Shown here piece by piece: positions 51,363-58,448 of a stretch of DNA of 64,000 bases. The translations under genes and the position numbers were made by a program. Within the stretch, counting starts at the first letter, position 1. Each line of letters begins with the position of its first letter. This DNA is from Fluviicola taffensis DSM 16823 (GTDB lineage: Bacteria; Bacteroidota; Bacteroidia; Flavobacteriales_D; Crocinitomicaceae): contig NC_015321.1 in assembly GCF_000194605.1 (NCBI RefSeq), positions 2,418,001 through 2,482,000 on the forward strand, written 5' to 3'. The notes under the pieces were generated by a model. That model ran no database searches. It had not been told where the DNA came from and was given only the letters and a program-made list of their open reading frames with translations.

Positions 51363-52332
51363 CTTTAAAGTTATTAGGTAGCTGACGTTTTGCAATAGAT
51401 TTACCAACGCTGTTGAATTCGGACCGTAATTTTTGAAAAAACCTTTCCCCAGCATCATCTCTGTCAGGTATGACAATTATTTCAAAATCCATCAAGGCTG
51501 GAATAAGTGATTTATCAAAACTTGAAGCACCTAGAACACCAATACAATAATAACCAAGCTGTATCATAGAAAGTGTATCTGGTATGCCTTCACAAATAAA
51601 TAAGTGATCTCCAAGCTTCATTTGTTGTAGACAACTTAAATTGTAAGTAGGTTTTATTAGCCCGATTAAGTTTAGATATTTTGGTTCTTTATTATTAATT
51701 CGACGAGCTTGTATATAATTGACTCTTGATACCGGATCAATAAATGGGAATAAAATCACAGGATCCCACCAAATTGAAGTGATTCCGTATTTATCATGAT
51801 TCTTTGCAAGGCCGCAATTTAATAATTGATCATCTCCCCACTTTTTTCTTAAGTCTTCAAAAAAGATAGACGGATGTTGCAAATCACGTATTTGCATTTG
51901 TTCAATAATTGATTCTTTAAACCCTCTGTTCTTCAAATAATCAATTCCTGATTTACTAATAGTAGCATGACTTATTAACCATTCGTAAATTTCAGAATTA
52001 GCATGTATTTCAATCTTAGGAATAACTCTCTTTTTTAAGGATGGTGATGAAAATTGTTGAATATTAGCAGTTCCACCTAAAAAGGCATTTTCGAGCCAAC
52101 TACATGATGATAAAAAATTTGAACCACTATATTTTTCAACAAGAGTTATTACATCTCCTCCTTGATTGCAGCCATGACAAAAAAACATCCCTTTCTTTTC
52201 ATCAAATTCCAAGCTAGGTGTATTTTCTTCATGCATGAAGCAAAGAACTTTTTTTCTTTTTACCTCGATTCCAAGTTTTATAGCAACTTCTGTGATAGAT
52301 AATTCTCGAAGTCTATTTAAATCAAATTTCAT
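51325..52332 (-). CDS. DnaG-like primase/TOPRIM protein of the RT operon
   Basis: This is a 335-residue protein. The N-terminal CHC2 zinc finger, 'VLCFMHEENTPSLEFDEKKGMFFCHGCNQGGDVITLVEKY', has Cys31, His34, Cys52 and Cys55. The C-terminal TOPRIM domain has 'HLFICEGIPDTLSMIQLG' (Glu248) and 'IIVIPDRDDAGERF' (Asp290, Asp292). These are the essential elements of bacterial DnaG; the middle is short, and no helicase-binding domain follows. It is the first gene of the operon and overlaps the RT start by 38 bases, so the three proteins are almost certainly made together. It may prime cDNA synthesis or act as a nuclease; a DNA-synthesising defence complex is inference. Confidence 0.88.
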   Translation of the reverse strand: MKFDLNRLRELSITEVAIKLGIEVKRKKVLCFMHEENTPSLEFDEKKGMFFCHGCNQGGDVITLVEKYSGSNFLSSCSWLENAFLGGTANIQQFSSPSLKKRVIPKIEIHANSEIYEWLISHATISKSGIDYLKNRGFKESIIEQMQIRDLQHPSIFFEDLRKKWGDDQLLNCGLAKNHDKYGITSIWWDPVILFPFIDPVSRVNYIQARRINNKEPKYLNLIGLIKPTYNLSCLQQMKLGDHLFICEGIPDTLSMIQLGYYCIGVLGASSFDKSLIPALMDFEIIVIPDRDDAGERFFQKLRSEFNSVGKSIAKRQLPNNFKDVNEYLRSNSRN

Positions 52333-52364
52333 TATTCAGTTTAGTGGATTAATCAAGTGCTATT

Positions 52365-52440
52365 CAAAGATATAATTTGATTTGAATTTATTATCACCTA
52401 ATCATTTTGCCGATTATCTAAACATGTCATTTATTATCAC
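52365..52440 (-). promoter_or_regulatory. Promoter and direct repeats before the primase-RT-nitrilase operon
   Basis: On the minus strand TAtcTTTG (52372-52365) matches the -7 box, 32 bases before the primase start. No clear -33 TTG is present. The 12-mer ATTTATTATCAC (plus-strand text) occurs at 52386-52397 and 52429-52440, 43 bases apart, just upstream of the box, a plausible regulator site. Confidence 0.45.
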
Positions 52441-52469
52441 TTTATAAGGATTGAAATTGGGTATAATTC

Positions 52470-53327
52470 CTATGCGATTTCTCTTTTCAGTTCCTCGATA
52501 AACTCTGAAGAATTAAGATTTGTGAATTCCAATATTTTCCGGTACAAACAAGAACGCAATAGTTCTGAGAGGTTTACGATTATTTTACCTAAATAGGCAT
52601 GTTTCTCTCTTGAATCCATTTCATTGAGTTCTACACTAGACCCATGTACGATTTCACTTCTTAGTTCATATGCTTTAATAAGAATGTTATATACTTCTTC
52701 CCGATCATATTTAGTTGAAAGAAATTTAGAACATCTGGTTGCAATATTTCGTTTAATGGAACCCTCATTGTTTTTTACTAATAGAGCTTCAAATGCGATC
52801 ATTAAGTCGATAACTTGATCTTCCTGTTCAGATTTTTGAATTGAGAAGAGGTATCGACGGAGAGCTATTTGAATCGGTTGATTTTCAGATTGAAGTTGAT
52901 ATCTTTTCCAATAATCTTTAATCTTTTCAGAGTCTTCTATTTTGAGAAAATATTCCTCTGAAAAATGAGCTGATACCTTAGGATTTGTTGTGAATCCAGC
53001 TTGACGGTATTCTCCTTCAGACATAATATGACGAAGGGCATAAGCAACCTTCGTTTTACCACCCAAGAAAATTGCAAAGAAAAGGTTCAAATCATCGAGC
53101 AATTTGAATAATTTCCTTGGAAATGTACTTTCATTACTTTCTGTGTATTCATATTCAATAATAAATTGTTGGGTTTTAAGATTGTCATATTTTATTCGAT
53201 CATATATTTCTTCTAACTCATGATCGGCACCTTTTCGAATGATTATATGATCACTTAACTTAATTTCAGTTAACTCAGAATTAAATCCCAAAAGAAGAAT
53301 TTTGTCTTTGCGTTGAATTTCTCTCAT
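52470..53327 (-). CDS. HEPN-domain protein (ApeA-like)
   Basis: This is a 285-residue protein. The last ~120 residues are a HEPN-type helical domain: 'DQVIDLMIAFEALLVKNNEGSIKRNIATRCSKFLST' and 'AYELRSEIVHGSS', with the RNase motif R-x4-H at Arg223 and His228. The N-terminal ~150 residues ('HIIIRKGADHELEEIYDRI', 'HFSEEYFLKIEDSEKIKDYWKRY') form a recognition domain like that of other Apea-HEPN proteins. Known ApeA-like proteins cleave RNA and stop growth upon infection. It follows the AbiV-like gene after 10 bases, suggesting a two-gene unit. Confidence 0.78.
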   Translation of the reverse strand: MREIQRKDKILLLGFNSELTEIKLSDHIIIRKGADHELEEIYDRIKYDNLKTQQFIIEYEYTESNESTFPRKLFKLLDDLNLFFAIFLGGKTKVAYALRHIMSEGEYRQAGFTTNPKVSAHFSEEYFLKIEDSEKIKDYWKRYQLQSENQPIQIALRRYLFSIQKSEQEDQVIDLMIAFEALLVKNNEGSIKRNIATRCSKFLSTKYDREEVYNILIKAYELRSEIVHGSSVELNEMDSREKHAYLGKIIVNLSELLRSCLYRKILEFTNLNSSEFIEELKREIA

Positions 53328-53337
53328 TTTCTAATGG

Positions 53338-54105
53338 TTAATCGTTAGGATCTTTAACTTCTTCCTGGGATGGATCCTTGGTTATTTTAATTGGATTACG
53401 ATTCTTTATTTCATCTCTACGACTTGCGATTATTTCTGCAATTCTTTCCTCTAACTTAATATTCTTAAAAATCTCTTTATTCTCTTCAGGTATACTTTCT
53501 AAGTATTCGACAATTTGCAAGATTTGGGTTTGAAAATTCTCAACTATTCTATGTGCAACCAGGTATTCATCTTCCGTCACCTGCATTGGTGTTTCAATGC
53601 GATTAGAATAATCGACGTAAAACCCTTTATTCTTTTGAAGATTCGCATTATCCCACCAATCAAATAATTCAGGTAGGGTTCTGAATAATGCTAGCGCTTC
53701 TTTTTTTGCTTCACGAACGATTGTTTCTCCAGAATCTGATATTTGAATTCTCCCCGAAATTTGATCTCTCGATTTTTCGACTATGCCCATCATAAGCGTC
53801 ATGATAGGATACATTATACTTATTAAAGACGCCAAATTATGTTTAATAATATGATCAGTAAAGAATAAGTGTATCCTTTGAATATCTTTAAGCTTAAATC
53901 CGAAATGCTGAGCATAAATCAGAACACCTGAGACTGATTGTTCTGTAGAGAGAATAAGAAGTGATACCGGAATACCATAATGACCGGTTTCGGATGCAGC
54001 TTCTGCCGATTTCTTGTGCATTTCAGCAGATTCGAAGTTCTTTTTTGCAGCTTCCAGGTATTCATCTTCTTTAATTGTCTTAAGGAGGTTACGTTCGATT
54101 TTCAT
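53338..54105 (-). CDS. AbiV-family abortive infection protein
   Basis: This is a 255-residue helical protein. The N-terminal part 'DEYLEAAKKNFESAEMHKKSAEAASETGHYGIPVSLLILSTEQSVSGVLIYAQHFG' follows the AbiV pattern (repeated helices with '...AL.iLa.EE..K...' replaced by 'SLLILSTEQSVSG'). The C-terminal tail is charged (about residues 200-255, 'LEERIAEIIASRRDEIKNRNPIKITKDPSQEEVKDPND'). In Lactococcus AbiV blocks phage late gene translation when it meets a phage protein. It is the outermost island gene on the right, co-directional with the HEPN gene. Family assignment is moderate because similarity is limited to the N-terminal half. Confidence 0.65.
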   Translation of the reverse strand: MKIERNLLKTIKEDEYLEAAKKNFESAEMHKKSAEAASETGHYGIPVSLLILSTEQSVSGVLIYAQHFGFKLKDIQRIHLFFTDHIIKHNLASLISIMYPIMTLMMGIVEKSRDQISGRIQISDSGETIVREAKKEALALFRTLPELFDWWDNANLQKNKGFYVDYSNRIETPMQVTEDEYLVAHRIVENFQTQILQIVEYLESIPEENKEIFKNIKLEERIAEIIASRRDEIKNRNPIKITKDPSQEEVKDPND

Positions 54106-54475
54106 AATGAATAGTATGTGTTTCAGTTTCTTGAACTAAAGTAAATTAATTTCGATATGTTACACCTGATACAATCTAATCTTCACATTATTTAAGAATC
54201 AACGACGAGAATGGCTACTTTTTCATTTGGTTACGAATTGATGAATCTTCCGAAGAATCCTTCTGACCTCATTCTAAACCATCTGAACTTTTTTGATACC
54301 TTTAAATGTGTGTAGGATTTCAATTCTAACCCTTTTTCTGTACCTAGCAGGTTAAAAGGTTTCAAAATATTTGATTTTCAGTTGGTTCAGGCGAACTTTT
54401 TTCCTAACTTAAATAAGAAAAGGCACTGCTTCTGATTAAAAAACAAGTTCAGTGCATTTTGCAAATAATTGAAAG
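54106..54475. other. Right end of the island and adjoining gene-free stretch
   Basis: The 370-base gap contains no gene. It holds an imperfect att-like copy (GAACTTTTTTGATACC, 54285-54300, then TTTAAAT), arm-like blocks TAGGATTTCAA (54313-54323) and CCTTTTTCTGTACC (54331-54344), and the exact 18-bp right repeat (54396-54413). The last 62 bases are chromosomal upstream sequence of the DUF2851 gene. Confidence 0.5.
54396..54413 (+). repeat. Right attachment repeat of the island
   Basis: CTTTTTTCCTAACTTAAA, identical to 33546-33563 and in the same orientation. It lies 63 bases before the DUF2851 start codon. Excision at these repeats would remove 20850 bp and leave one copy between the LTA-synthase-like and DUF2851 genes. 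Confidence 0.8.
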
Positions 54476-55744
54476 ATGAATGAAAATTACCTCCACTTTC
54501 TCTGGAAAAACAAACGTTTTCCGACTCATAATTTGACTACAATTGAGGGTCGAAAAATTGAAATATTACACGTTGGAATTCACAATCACGATTCTGGCCC
54601 CGATTTTTTCAACGGGCAAATTCGTATAGATGAGATTCATTATTCTGGAAACATTGAAATGCACGTCAAATCCTCCGATTGGAACTTGCATGGACATCAG
54701 TTTGATCCAGCCTATTCCAATGTGATTCTGCATGTGGTTTACGAACACGATCAATTGATTTTCATTGAAGGAATTCCGATTCCAACCGTAGAATTGAAGA
54801 GAATCATCGATTGGGAAAACTTCAAGTGGTTTAATCAGTATTACAAAGGCAATAAAACCATTCTTTGCGAATCTTTCCTCTCAAGCCTTCCGCCTCCCAT
54901 TTTTTGGAATCAGGTAGAACGCTCGCTTATCCAAAGAGTTCAACGAAAAACTTCAGAGTTAAATCTGCTTCTGCAAACCTCCGAAATGTCTTATAAAGAA
55001 GTTTTATTTCGAATAATCTCAAAGGCTTTTGGTATGAAAGTCAATCAACTTCCATTTCAAGAGCTGGCTAACCGAATTCCGTTTGAGAAATTTATCAAAG
55101 CCTCTCAAAAACAGAAAATGGCCATAGCTTTTGGTGTTAGTGGCTTTTTAGAAAACGATGAATTCAAAAGTAGTTACCAAAACGAATTGAGAGCCGAATG
55201 GGATTTCCAACGCTACAAATTAAAATTACATGCTGCAAACAGACATATTTGGAAATTTAAAGGGTGCAGACCTGGTGGTTTTCCAACACAAAGATTGGCA
55301 CAGTTTGCAACTTTTGTGCATGAAATGGACTGGTCGTCTTCCTTGTGGTTTTTGTCTGCAAAAGAATTAGTGCAACAATTGCAAGGTAAATTGATGAAGC
55401 CTGCCAACGAATATTGGAAAACACATTTTGATTTCGATAAAGAAAAAAGTGCTCCATCTTCCATGAGTATTGGAACTGCAAATACGATTATCATTAACAG
55501 CATTGTTCCCTTTTTATGTTGGCTGACTGAAAAATTAAGCGATGAGGTTTATCGAAATCGGGCTTTCGAGATATTGGAACAACTTCCAGCGGAGAATAAT
55601 GAGAAAGTGATGGCCTGGAAACGAATAGGCTTTGTCGCTAAAAATGCGTTTGAATCTCAAGGATTGATTGAGTTGAGCAATGAATTTTGCACCAAGAAAG
55701 GATGTTTGAAATGCGTGATTGGGAATACCGTTTTAAAAGTATAA
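54476..55744 (+). CDS. DUF2851 family protein
   Basis: This is a 422-residue soluble protein typical of Bacteroidota. The conserved start 'ENYLHFLWKNKRFPTHNLTTIEGRKIEILHVGIHNHDSGPDFFNGQIRIDEIHYSGNIEMHVKSSDWNLHGHQFDPAYSNVILHVVYEHD' and the Cys-rich end 'NEFCTKKGCLKCVIGN' fit DUF2851. The H/D-rich N-terminal part and the C-terminal Cys motif (C..KGC..C) suggest metal binding or DNA-related nuclease activity, but no function is established to my knowledge. It is the first core gene right of the island; its upstream region was cut off from its former neighbour by the insertion. Confidence 0.85.
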   Translation: MNENYLHFLWKNKRFPTHNLTTIEGRKIEILHVGIHNHDSGPDFFNGQIRIDEIHYSGNIEMHVKSSDWNLHGHQFDPAYSNVILHVVYEHDQLIFIEGIPIPTVELKRIIDWENFKWFNQYYKGNKTILCESFLSSLPPPIFWNQVERSLIQRVQRKTSELNLLLQTSEMSYKEVLFRIISKAFGMKVNQLPFQELANRIPFEKFIKASQKQKMAIAFGVSGFLENDEFKSSYQNELRAEWDFQRYKLKLHAANRHIWKFKGCRPGGFPTQRLAQFATFVHEMDWSSSLWFLSAKELVQQLQGKLMKPANEYWKTHFDFDKEKSAPSSMSIGTANTIIINSIVPFLCWLTEKLSDEVYRNRAFEILEQLPAENNEKVMAWKRIGFVAKNAFESQGLIELSNEFCTKKGCLKCVIGNTVLKV

Positions 55745-55834
55745 TTGAAAATGGAGAATGTGAGAATTGAAAAGAAGAGAAAGTCATAAACTTTTCAATT
55801 CAAAAAAAGTGTAATTTTGATACAGGAATAAACG

Positions 55835-56071
55835 ATGAAAAGAACCCTTCAAAAAATAGCTTTTTTCTTTGAGATGCGCTCCTTTGGAGTATGCTCTTGG
55901 TGGGCTCGAAAATTGGGTATTCAAACCAATAAGGTCCGACTCGGATTTATCTATGCAACGTGTATTGGATTAGGGTCTCCTTTGATTCCGTACTTAATCA
56001 TGGCTTGGATTTTAGAACACAAACACTATTTCCAATTCAAATCTAAAAAACGCTCTATCTGGGAGTTGTAA
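55835..56071 (+). CDS. PspC-domain membrane protein
   Basis: This is a 78-residue protein with a basic N-terminus and a PspC-type segment: 'GVCSWWARKLGIQTNKVRLGFIYATCIGLGSPLIPYLIMAWILEHKHYF', including one hydrophobic helix. PspC proteins take part in membrane-stress response in Proteobacteria; in Bacteroidota small PspC proteins are common and less well characterised. It lies 12 bases before the RmlD-like gene. Confidence 0.75.
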   Translation: MKRTLQKIAFFFEMRSFGVCSWWARKLGIQTNKVRLGFIYATCIGLGSPLIPYLIMAWILEHKHYFQFKSKKRSIWEL

Positions 56072-56083
56072 AAAACCATATTT

Positions 56084-56989
56084 ATGAAAATTCTGATTAC
56101 GGGCTCTAATGGTTTGTTGGGACAAAAAATCGTCAAACGCTGTTTGAAACACCATATTTCATTTATTGCCACTTCGAAAGGAGTAAACCGAAATCCAGAA
56201 TGCCCATCAGAGAATTACATTGAATTGGATTTGGTGAATTCGGAAGAAGTTGAGGCTTTGATTAAAGCCCAAAAACCAACAGCAATTATTCATACTGCTG
56301 CATTAACCAATGTGGACTATTGTGAATTACATCCCGAAGAATGCTACTTTGTAAATGTTCGCGCATCGAATGTCTTATTTGAAGCAGCGAAAAAAGTGAA
56401 GGCACATTTTCAACTATTGTCCACAGATTTTGTCTTCGATGGTGAAAACGGACCCTACAAGGAAGATGACACTGTAAATCCATTAAGTATTTATGCACAG
56501 TCGAAAGTAGATGCGGAAGAACTGTTATTGAATGATTCGGACACGAATTGGTCAATTGCCAGGACAATTATCGTATACGGAACAGGTTTCGGCTTATCTC
56601 GATCCAATATGATTCTATGGGCTTTAGAAGCTTTACCAAAAGGAGAAGTCATGAAATTAGTTGATGATCAGTTTCGTGCCCCAACTTGGGCAGATGACTT
56701 AGCTTATGGATGTGTTGAAATCATCAAACGGAATGAAAGGGGGATTTTTCACCTTTCCGGACCAGTAACAAGATCTGTCAAAGCAATTGTGGAAGAAGTT
56801 GGAAAAGCATTGGAATTAGAGAATATTGCCATCGAAACAATTTCTTCTACTACCTTGAATCAGGCTGCAAAGCGTCCACCAAGAACCGGTTTCGACCTCT
56901 CAAAAGCTGCTCAAAAATTGGATTATCTCCCTTTAGATATTCAAGAATCAATACCTCTCTTGTTGCGAGACATTGATTATTATAGCTAA
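56084..56989 (+). CDS. RmlD-like NAD(P)-dependent sugar reductase
   Basis: This is a 301-residue extended short-chain dehydrogenase: 'MKILITGSNGLLGQKIVKRCL' (GxxGxxG), 'IHTAALTNVDYCELHPEECYFVNVRAS', 'LLSTDFVFDGENGPYKEDDTVNPLSIYAQSKVDAEELL' (active-site Ser/Thr, then Y-x-x-x-K as YAQSK), and 'TWADDLAYGCVEII'. This pattern matches dTDP-4-dehydrorhamnose reductase homologues. No other rhamnose-pathway gene is nearby, so it may act on another sugar nucleotide or have a different role. Confidence 0.83.
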   Translation: MKILITGSNGLLGQKIVKRCLKHHISFIATSKGVNRNPECPSENYIELDLVNSEEVEALIKAQKPTAIIHTAALTNVDYCELHPEECYFVNVRASNVLFEAAKKVKAHFQLLSTDFVFDGENGPYKEDDTVNPLSIYAQSKVDAEELLLNDSDTNWSIARTIIVYGTGFGLSRSNMILWALEALPKGEVMKLVDDQFRAPTWADDLAYGCVEIIKRNERGIFHLSGPVTRSVKAIVEEVGKALELENIAIETISSTTLNQAAKRPPRTGFDLSKAAQKLDYLPLDIQESIPLLLRDIDYYS

Positions 56990-57001
56990 CTTGAACCAAC
57001 T

Positions 57002-57868
57002 ATGACACACTTTCACTATTCAAAATCTACTAAACGAGGCATCTTCATTTTCACTGTTCTGTTGATTGCTGTTTTCGTACTTCCCGACTTGATTCAATAT
57101 TTCCGACCGAAATCGAAGATTGAAATAAATCAATGGACTATTCAAGAGAAACAAGCAGTCCAAAAGTTATCAAGAGAGACCACCACTAATTATCGAAAAA
57201 ACTGGAAGGAAGGCCGTTATTCAAAACCTGTTTCTAAATTTAATCCCAATGAATATACTCTAGAGCAATGGATGGCTTTGGGGCTTTCGGAAAAACAAAG
57301 TGCCATCGTTCTCAAATTCACCAATCGAAAAATCTACTCCAATGAAGAATTGAAACGCGTTTTTGTGATTTCGAACGAACTTTTTGAGCTGATAAAAGAT
57401 TCTACGATTTATCCAGAAAGACCAAAGAATTTTGATAAGCAAACGGAATATATTTTAGAACAAGAGCTGATTGTATTAGATGTCAATCGAGTTACATTGG
57501 ATGAAATGTTAGCAGCTCGAGATATCAGTGTTTTTGATGCAAAGCAAATTATCAAATACCGAGATGAGTTAGGAGGGTTTTATTCAAAAGATCAATTAAA
57601 TGAGGTTTGGCAGGCTACGCCAGAGAAAGTAATCCTTTGGGAAAAGCATATTCAAATTGATTTGAAGAACGTCAAAACAATCAATATCAACAACTGTAGC
57701 TCGAAACAATTATCATTTCATCCATATATTTCTTGGAATTTGGCAAATTCTCTCGTAAAATTGCGCACTCAAATCGGTTCTTACAAAGAAGTGCAAGAGA
57801 TTAAAAAATCAGTTTTGATGACAGATGAACTGTATGAAAAGCTGAAACATTACCTTATAGTTGAATAA
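57002..57868 (+). CDS. Helix-hairpin-helix protein with membrane anchor
   Basis: This is a 288-residue protein with one N-terminal transmembrane helix ('RGIFIFTVLLIAVFVLPDLIQYF'). It has repeated ComEA-type helix-hairpin-helix units: 'FNPNEYTLEQWMALGLSEKQSAIVLKFTNRKIYSNEELKRVFVI', 'VLDVNRVTLDEMLAARDISVFDAKQIIKYRDELGGFYSKDQL' and 'INNCSSKQLSFHPYISWNLANSLVKLRTQIGSYKEVQEI'. HhH modules bind DNA backbone. ComEA-like function in DNA uptake is possible, but the protein is larger than ComEA. Its last base is shared with the apt start codon (ATG at 57868), so the two are translationally coupled. Confidence 0.82.
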   Translation: MTHFHYSKSTKRGIFIFTVLLIAVFVLPDLIQYFRPKSKIEINQWTIQEKQAVQKLSRETTTNYRKNWKEGRYSKPVSKFNPNEYTLEQWMALGLSEKQSAIVLKFTNRKIYSNEELKRVFVISNELFELIKDSTIYPERPKNFDKQTEYILEQELIVLDVNRVTLDEMLAARDISVFDAKQIIKYRDELGGFYSKDQLNEVWQATPEKVILWEKHIQIDLKNVKTININNCSSKQLSFHPYISWNLANSLVKLRTQIGSYKEVQEIKKSVLMTDELYEKLKHYLIVE

Positions 57869-58395
57869 TGATAGAAGAAAAAATAAAGGGAGTTATTAGA
57901 GATGTTATTGATTTTCCAAAACCAGGAATAGTTTTCAAAGATATCACTCCAATCATGTTAGATCCTAAATTATCAAAAGAAATTGTCGATCATTTGGTTT
58001 CTATTTACAAAGATCAAAACCTAGATAAAATCGCTGGAATTGAAAGTCGTGGCTTTTTGTTTGGCTACCCACTGGCCATGGAACTAGGAATTCCTTTTGT
58101 ATTGATTCGCAAGGCTGGAAAATTACCCTATCATAAAATTAGCCATTCTTATGACCTAGAATATGGCTCTGCTACTATTGAAATGCACATTGATGCAGTT
58201 CAAAAAGGAGAGAAGGTATTGATTCATGATGATTTATTAGCTACTGGTGGATCAGCTTCTGCAGCTGCGGAATTGATTCAGAAATGCGGAGGAGAAGTAG
58301 CTGGATTTAACTTCCTAGTAGGATTAAATTTTCTGAATGGGATTGAAAAATTGAAAAACTACTCTAATAATATTACTAATTTAGTGATTTATTAG
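57868..58395 (+). CDS. apt: Adenine phosphoribosyltransferase
   Basis: The enzyme salvages adenine to AMP with PRPP. The 175-residue protein has 'IRDVIDFPKPGIVFKDITPIML' (the Apt start), 'IAGIESRGFLFGYPLAMELGIPFVLIRKAGKLP' and the PRPP-binding 'EKVLIHDDLLATGGSASAAAELI'. All key residues are present. Apt also provides adenine disposal from MTA/SAH hydrolysis, which fits with the methionine salvage genes elsewhere in the window. Confidence 0.95.
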   Translation: MIEEKIKGVIRDVIDFPKPGIVFKDITPIMLDPKLSKEIVDHLVSIYKDQNLDKIAGIESRGFLFGYPLAMELGIPFVLIRKAGKLPYHKISHSYDLEYGSATIEMHIDAVQKGEKVLIHDDLLATGGSASAAAELIQKCGGEVAGFNFLVGLNFLNGIEKLKNYSNNITNLVIY

Positions 58396-58448
58396 AAATT
58401 ATATAATCGAAGAATAAATTAACGGCACCCCCGATAATACTGTTAATC

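Larger units (their letters stand above)
33546..54413. mobile_element. Integrated genomic island with defence cargo (about 20.9 kb)
   Basis: The segment is bounded by an exact 18-bp direct repeat (33546-33563 and 54396-54413), has a tyrosine recombinase gene 203 bases inside the left repeat and carries excisionase-like HTH genes. All of its genes lack housekeeping function. Outside the repeats, the two neighbours (LTA-synthase-like and DUF2851) would be an ordinary divergent pair. Cargo: Hachiman-like genes, a BECR-like nuclease, DUF4238, primase-RT-nitrilase, HEPN and AbiV-like genes. No relaxase, coupling protein, capsid or replication initiator is visible, so it is probably an integrative element that is mobilised by helper functions or is no longer mobile. 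Confidence 0.85.

Noticed and set aside
48138-51476. Group II intron or retron interpretation of the reverse transcriptase
   Set aside because: No maturase or HNH domain, no domain V-like RNA and no msr/msd-like segment beside it; the linked nitrilase and primase point to a UG/Abi RT.
33546-54413. Prophage interpretation of the island
   Set aside because: No capsid, portal, terminase, tail or lysis gene is present; apart from the integrase and excisionase-like genes the content is defence-like.
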